Shown: positions 59,887 through 64,000 of the stretch, one piece after another
Position numbering within the stretch: the stretch's first letter is position 1
How the letters are laid out: every line of letters starts with the position of its first letter
Source of the DNA: CAYZQH01 sp050300015
Lineage (GTDB): Bacteria; Pseudomonadota; Gammaproteobacteria; Pseudomonadales; Cellvibrionaceae
Direction of reading: 5' to 3'
Assembly (NCBI GenBank): GCA_050300015.1
Contig: JBNKWZ010000005.1
Location: forward strand, 62,001 to 126,000
Length of the DNA: 64,000 nt
Position numbers and translations under genes: made by a program
The notes under the pieces: generated by a model
Told to the model about the DNA's origin: nothing
The model's database searches: none
What the model saw: the letters and a program-made list of their open reading frames with translations, nothing else

Positions 59887-61317
59887 ATGCAGCTGACTGT
59901 GGAAAAAATCGGTGGTACTTCAATGAGTGAGTACGCGGCCGTGAGAGACAATATTATATTGGGTGGTACACAAAAACTCACACATAGAATCATTGTCGTG
60001 TCAGCGTATGGCGGGATAACGGATTTACTGCTGGAACACAAAAAAACAGGGCGTCTGGGAGTCTATGGGTTGTTTTCGAGCAACGAAGATGGTGAATCCT
60101 GGCGGGAGGCCATGATGTTGGTACGCAACACCATGCTCGACAAGAATGCCCAGTTATTTGGTGAGTCCACATTACGTTCACAGGCGGATGCCTTTATTAC
60201 CGAACGCCTGGAGACTACCGAGCGTTGTTTGGTGGATTTGCAGCGCTTGTGTGAACACGGGCACTTTTCGTTGGATGGTCATTTGCTTACTGTGCGAGAA
60301 ATGTTGGCTAGTTTGGGAGAGGCACATAGCGCGTGGAATATGGTGGTGCTACTCAATCGCGATGGCATTGATGCACAGTTGATGGATTTGACAGGTTGGG
60401 AAGCGAATGATCACCACTCCCTGGATACCCACATTAAAAAATTGCTCGCTAAAAGGGATGTGAGCAAAGGCATCATCGTCGCAACCGGCTACAGCCACTG
60501 TGCAGATGGGTTAATGGCCACATTTGATAGAGGCTATAGTGAAATGACTTTCAGTCGTATAGCTGTATTGGCAAACGCTGACGAGGCTTTGATTCACAAA
60601 GAGTATCACTTGAGCAGCGCCGATCCAAAATTGGTGGGGCCTTCGAAGGTCGTTCCTATTGGAAGAACCAATTACGACGTGGCGGATCAGTTGGCTAATC
60701 TGGGAATGGAGGCCATTCACCCAAAGGCGGCCAATGGGCTTCGGCAATGTGGCATTCCTTTACGTGTGAAAAATACTTTTGAGCCAGATCACAACGGCAC
60801 ACTTATTACCCAAGACTATGTGAGTGAAAAACCCTGTGTTGAGATTATTGCTGGGCGTAAAAATGTTGTTGCCGTTTCTTTGTTTGATCAAGATATGGTA
60901 GGAGATTTTTATACCTATGAAGATGGTTTTTCGACCATTTGCCAACGGTTCAAAGCAACGGTATTAACCAAGGACGTGAACGCGAACTCTATTACTTACT
61001 ACGTTTCGGCCAATATAAAAAATGTGAAGCGGATTGAGGTGGCGCTGAATAAACGGTTCACGCAATCTACGATTGGTACGCGAAAAGTGGCCATTGTTTC
61101 TGCCATTGGTAGTGATATGCAGGTCCCGGGGATTTTGGCCAAGGCTGTTGCGGCATTGGCGGAAGCCAAAATCAGTATTCTCGCGCTTCATCAGTGTATG
61201 CGTCAGGTGGATATGCAATTTATTCTGGATGAGTCGGATTATGCCTTGGCAGTGCAGTGTTTACATAAAAAATTAGTTGAAGTTCACAAGCATACGGTTG
61301 CCATATGCGCGGCGTAG
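59887..61317 (+). CDS. ask: Ectoine-associated aspartate kinase Ask_Ect
   Basis: 476 residues, longer than LysC in this window. Kinase domain starts VEKIGGTSMSEYAAVRDN; FDRGYSEMTFSRIAV region and a C-terminal regulatory part with ACT-like repeats. Ask_Ect feeds aspartyl phosphate to ectoine synthesis and is known for weak feedback inhibition. 38 bp after ectC; the next gene overlaps it by 13 bp. Confidence 0.93.
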   Translation: MQLTVEKIGGTSMSEYAAVRDNIILGGTQKLTHRIIVVSAYGGITDLLLEHKKTGRLGVYGLFSSNEDGESWREAMMLVRNTMLDKNAQLFGESTLRSQADAFITERLETTERCLVDLQRLCEHGHFSLDGHLLTVREMLASLGEAHSAWNMVVLLNRDGIDAQLMDLTGWEANDHHSLDTHIKKLLAKRDVSKGIIVATGYSHCADGLMATFDRGYSEMTFSRIAVLANADEALIHKEYHLSSADPKLVGPSKVVPIGRTNYDVADQLANLGMEAIHPKAANGLRQCGIPLRVKNTFEPDHNGTLITQDYVSEKPCVEIIAGRKNVVAVSLFDQDMVGDFYTYEDGFSTICQRFKATVLTKDVNANSITYYVSANIKNVKRIEVALNKRFTQSTIGTRKVAIVSAIGSDMQVPGILAKAVAALAEAKISILALHQCMRQVDMQFILDESDYALAVQCLHKKLVEVHKHTVAICAA

Positions 61318-62213
61318 GTTGGGGTGTGTTATCGGGGCTGCTGCTAGCCATCTTGGCCGGCTTTACCCAAGCGGCTCCAGCAACCCATGCGGCAGATGAT
61401 GCGGCGTTGGCTAAAGAGCACATTGATCAACTGGAGGCGCCTTTATACAGCGCTTTTATAGAACGCTATATGCTTGATGAGCTTAAACAGCTGCGCATCG
61501 ATATGGCTACACAAAAAGTAGAACTCACGGAAAAGTTGGTCGATCGGGACTTATCCATTGGTGACAAAGCCATGAGTTATGCTACCAACACAGTCACTTA
61601 CTTTTTCTATCTCATTGCTGCAGCAAGCTCCATATTGGTTATTGTGGGTTGGAAATCTATTCGTGATATTCGCGATAAAGTACACTCGGAAGCGACCAAA
61701 GAAATCCAAGCATTGGTCAATACCTATGAAAAACGCTTGCATGCCATCGAAAAACAATTAACGCAAAAGACACAGCACATTGATGAAAACCGAGAAGAAA
61801 TTGAAAAAACGCAGGAGCTTCACGGTCTTTGGTTGCGTGCGCAGCAAGAGCATTCAGCGGCCAATAAAATTAGTTTTTACGACGAGATATTGCGTTTGAG
61901 GCCGGGGGACTGCGAGGCACTCACCTATAAGGCCGATGCCATTTTAGAGTTGGGTGAGCCCAATTGGGCCAAAGATTTGTGCACGCAGGCCTTACAAACA
62001 GATCCTCATTATGGTTATGCCCACTATCAGATGGCGTGCGCCTATGTGGCTTTAGAGTCATTCGACGAAGCCATTACGAGCTTGGAAAAAGCCGTGGCTG
62101 TGTCCGAGAGCTTTATTGAGGAAGCGAATCAAGACGAGGCCCTGAAACCTTTACGAAAACTCTCGGCTTTTACGGGCTTGTCTCAACCCAGTAAAAAGGC
62201 CGAGAAACCATGA
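61305..62213 (+). CDS. Membrane protein with coiled coil and TPR repeats, in the ectoine operon
   Basis: 302 residues: signal peptide or helix (about 1-23), extracytoplasmic stretch, membrane helix (about 94-115), charged coiled coil (about 118-175), then TPR-like helices (about 180-275; ALTYKADAILELG, AHYQMACAYVALESFDEAI). The TPR end would be cytoplasmic if the first segment is cleaved. Starts inside the end of ask and overlaps the symporter gene by 4 bp, so it is co-translated with both. Function unknown; possibly a partner of the symporter. Confidence 0.75.
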   Translation: MRGVGWGVLSGLLLAILAGFTQAAPATHAADDAALAKEHIDQLEAPLYSAFIERYMLDELKQLRIDMATQKVELTEKLVDRDLSIGDKAMSYATNTVTYFFYLIAAASSILVIVGWKSIRDIRDKVHSEATKEIQALVNTYEKRLHAIEKQLTQKTQHIDENREEIEKTQELHGLWLRAQQEHSAANKISFYDEILRLRPGDCEALTYKADAILELGEPNWAKDLCTQALQTDPHYGYAHYQMACAYVALESFDEAITSLEKAVAVSESFIEEANQDEALKPLRKLSAFTGLSQPSKKAEKP

Positions 62214-63613
62214 TTGTCAGTTTTCTCTTCTTTATGGTTGTTTTTGTCGCGGTAGGCCTTTGGTCATTTAAGCATAGCCGCGGGTCCACTGCCGATTATT
62301 ACCTGGCCAGTCAATCGGTTCAACCTTGGCTGGTAGGGTTGTCAGCGGTGGCCACCAACAATAGCGGATACATGTTTATTGGTGTTATTGGCTATACCTA
62401 TCATTCGGGCCTTGAAGCTGTGTTATTGATGGTGGGTTGGCTAATCGGTGATGGTTTGGGTGCGCTGTTTGTTCACAAGCGATTGCATAACGCGGCTGTT
62501 GCCACGGGGCAGCCTACTTTGGCAGGGGTTCTCAGTCATTGGTATGGTGACCCGAAACTAAAGGCACGGCGACTGCTGGCGGTATTAGCCCTGGTTTTCC
62601 TGCTGTCTTACGCGGCAGCGCAGTTGGTGGCGGGCAGTAAGGCACTCTCAGTTCTCCTGGGGTGGCCTATCTATAGCGGCGCTATAGTGGGTGCCATTAT
62701 GGTGTTGATCTATTGCTTGGCTGGCGGCATACGAGCCTCTATCTGGACGGATGCCGCCCAATCGGTGGTGATGATTGGCGCTATGTCTGTTTTGCTTTGG
62801 GTATCTACGGACGCCGTTGGCGGCGTTCAGGCAGGCTTTACCCAACTGTCGGAGATTCCTGGGTATCTTTACGGCAGCAGTGACAGTGGCGCGCTCTCTG
62901 GTGTCACTGCCATTGCGCTGTTTATAGGAGGGTGGTTGGTGGCGGGCCTTTCGGTGATTGGCCAGCCGCATATCATGGTTCGATTTATGACCCTCGAGGA
63001 TAATAACAAAATGCTGCACGCCAGAATTTGGTACTACGTGTGGTTTGTGACGTTTTACTGTATGGCCACCGGTGTAGGCCTACTGTCGCGTTTGTTGATC
63101 CCGGAGGTCGCTGAGTTTGATGCTGAATTGGCATTGCCGACATTAGCCATGCAAATGTTGCCGGGTGTGTTAGTGGGCCTCATATTGGCCGGCATTTTCG
63201 CCGCAACCATGTCCACTGCGGACTCCTTGATTTTGGCCTGCTCGTCTACCGTCAGCTGCGACCTATTGGCGGGAAGTGCCAAGCTTAAACACGCCAAATG
63301 GGCAACAGTCTTTATGACTTCGGCAGCACTGGTTTGGGCTTTGGCATCCAAGGAGTCTGTATTTCAAATGGTGGTGATGGCCTGGTCCGGCTTGGCGGGG
63401 ATATTTGCACCCCTACTGATATTGCTGGCGCTGGGTCGAGAGATAAGCCAGCGGCAGATGATGGCCGTGGCGGTGGTGGGCTTAAGCGTTGCGCTGGCCT
63501 GGCGATTTTTGGAGTGGCATACCATAGCCTATGAGGGTGTAGCCTCTCTGGCGGTGGCTTTGGCTTTGGGTTGGGTGGTGTCTAAGCCCGCAAGCGGTTC
63601 GGACGAGTCTTAA
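62210..63613 (+). CDS. Sodium/solute symporter (SSS family, PutP-like)
   Basis: 467 residues, about 12-13 membrane helices. SSS patterns include ADYYLASQSVQPW, AGGIRASIWTDAAQ, IGQPHIMVRFM and AATMSTADSLILACSS. The GQPHI(M/I)VRFM stretch is typical of the PutP (proline) branch. Genetic linkage to the ectoine operon suggests uptake of a compatible solute (proline, ectoine or similar); the substrate is not proven. Confidence 0.85.
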   Translation: MIVSFLFFMVVFVAVGLWSFKHSRGSTADYYLASQSVQPWLVGLSAVATNNSGYMFIGVIGYTYHSGLEAVLLMVGWLIGDGLGALFVHKRLHNAAVATGQPTLAGVLSHWYGDPKLKARRLLAVLALVFLLSYAAAQLVAGSKALSVLLGWPIYSGAIVGAIMVLIYCLAGGIRASIWTDAAQSVVMIGAMSVLLWVSTDAVGGVQAGFTQLSEIPGYLYGSSDSGALSGVTAIALFIGGWLVAGLSVIGQPHIMVRFMTLEDNNKMLHARIWYYVWFVTFYCMATGVGLLSRLLIPEVAEFDAELALPTLAMQMLPGVLVGLILAGIFAATMSTADSLILACSSTVSCDLLAGSAKLKHAKWATVFMTSAALVWALASKESVFQMVVMAWSGLAGIFAPLLILLALGREISQRQMMAVAVVGLSVALAWRFLEWHTIAYEGVASLAVALALGWVVSKPASGSDES

Positions 63614-63644
63614 TCACTGCCTGGGCGTTCATGAAAATTCGCGC

Positions 63645-63671
63645 TAAAGCTTTTGTGAATTCGGCCGACAC
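63645..63671 (+). promoter_or_regulatory. Sigma-28 (FliA) promoter of fliS
   Basis: TAAAGCTT, an 11-bp spacer and GCCGACAC match the FliA consensus TAAAGTTT-N11-GCCGATAA at 13 of 16 positions. It lies 39 bp before the fliS start. Confidence 0.75.
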
Positions 63672-63709
63672 TAAGGGTAACGGCCCATTACAACGGAGCG
63701 AGGCGTACC

Positions 63710-64000
63710 GTGAATACACAAGCTGCACTCAAATCATATGCGAAGGTTCATTATCGTTCAAACGTGGAGGTGGCTTCTCCTCACCGTCTAATCGATATGC
63801 TTTATGAAGGCGCGATCGAGCGTATTATTCAAGCAAAAGGTGCGATGGAATTTGGCAACATTGAAGTGAAAGGCCAGAAGATTAACAGCGCGATCAGTAT
63901 CGTGGGTGGGCTTCGAGAGAGTTTGAATGCGGATGATGGTGGCGAGCTGGCCATGAACCTCGATAACTTATATGTCTACATTCAGTCGGTACTGTCTGAG
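63710..64000 (+). CDS. fliS: Flagellar export chaperone FliS, 3'-truncated by window end
   Basis: 97 codons are visible from a GTG (GGAGCGAGG about 7 nt upstream). YAKVHYRSNVEVASPHRLID then MLYEGAIERI matches FliS; the family is about 125 residues, so roughly 30 are missing. FliS binds the flagellin C-terminus before secretion. It has no stop inside the window. The upstream neighbour is the symporter, not fliD. Confidence 0.92.
   Translation, partial: MNTQAALKSYAKVHYRSNVEVASPHRLIDMLYEGAIERIIQAKGAMEFGNIEVKGQKINSAISIVGGLRESLNADDGGELAMNLDNLYVYIQSVLSE

Overview
The window comes from a marine, motile, aerobic gammaproteobacterium. Pseudomonas-like gene orders (cheB-motC-motD-parA-cheW; mtaD-ubiG-mupP-yciK beside gyrA; gyrA-pheA-tyrA/aroA; gltA with sdhCDAB-sucAB-lpd-sucCD; alaS-lysC-csrA) combine with a complete ectoine cluster (salt stress) and two secreted plant-polysaccharide-type enzymes (GH28-like, CE2-like). 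This mix fits the Cellvibrionales (Saccharophagus/Teredinibacter-like). That placement is inference from gene content; no database was consulted.

Layout: 1-6608 (+) is the tail of a flagellar/chemotaxis operon: CheB (cut by the window edge), the MotC/MotD stator, a ParA-type ATPase, a ParP-like CheW, CheW, a DUF2802-type protein and a lipoprotein. 6605-8014 (-) is a GH28-fold protein with altered catalytic motifs. 8188-11727 (-) is the mtaD-ubiG-mupP-yciK operon, divergent from gyrA. 12096-20597 (+) holds gyrA, pheA, a tyrA-aroA fusion and cysDN. 20983-23111 holds an orphan short flagellin and a convergent membrane-anchored AraC-type regulator. 23112-24066 is a repeat-rich intergenic region with tRNA-Ala(GGC). 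24067-35632 is an accessory stretch, mostly on the minus strand: an AsmA-like protein, YaeQ, SelO, a CE2-like esterase, a phospholipase A2-like protein, adenine and guanine deaminases, CysK and citrate synthase. 36450-48060 (+) is the TCA-cycle block sdhCDAB-sucAB-lpd-sucCD. 48163-56190 (+) holds YheS, an M23 peptidase, a Trm112-like protein, a HIT protein, AlaS, LysC and CsrA. tRNA-Ser(GCU) follows, with a duplicated 3' end. 56846-63613 is the ectoine locus: divergent ectR, then ectA-ectB-ectC-ask-TPR protein-SSS symporter. At the right edge a sigma-28-type promoter precedes the start of fliS, which is cut by the window end.

How the parts connect: the motility genes and CsrA suggest post-transcriptional control. 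The csrA leader, the orphan flagellin leader and several intergenic hairpins near both tRNA genes expose GGA motifs of the kind CsrA/RsmA proteins bind. The ectoine operon carries its own feedback-insensitive-type aspartokinase besides the housekeeping LysC, plus a membrane TPR protein and a PutP-like symporter encoded with translational overlap.

The most notable points are: the covarying hairpin repeats beside tRNA-Ala; the GGA-loop hairpins and duplicated tRNA-Ser end; the extended ectoine operon with a palindromic putative EctR site; the membrane AraC-type sensor; and the GH28-like protein lacking two usual catalytic residues. I found no CRISPR array, prophage or intact insertion sequence.
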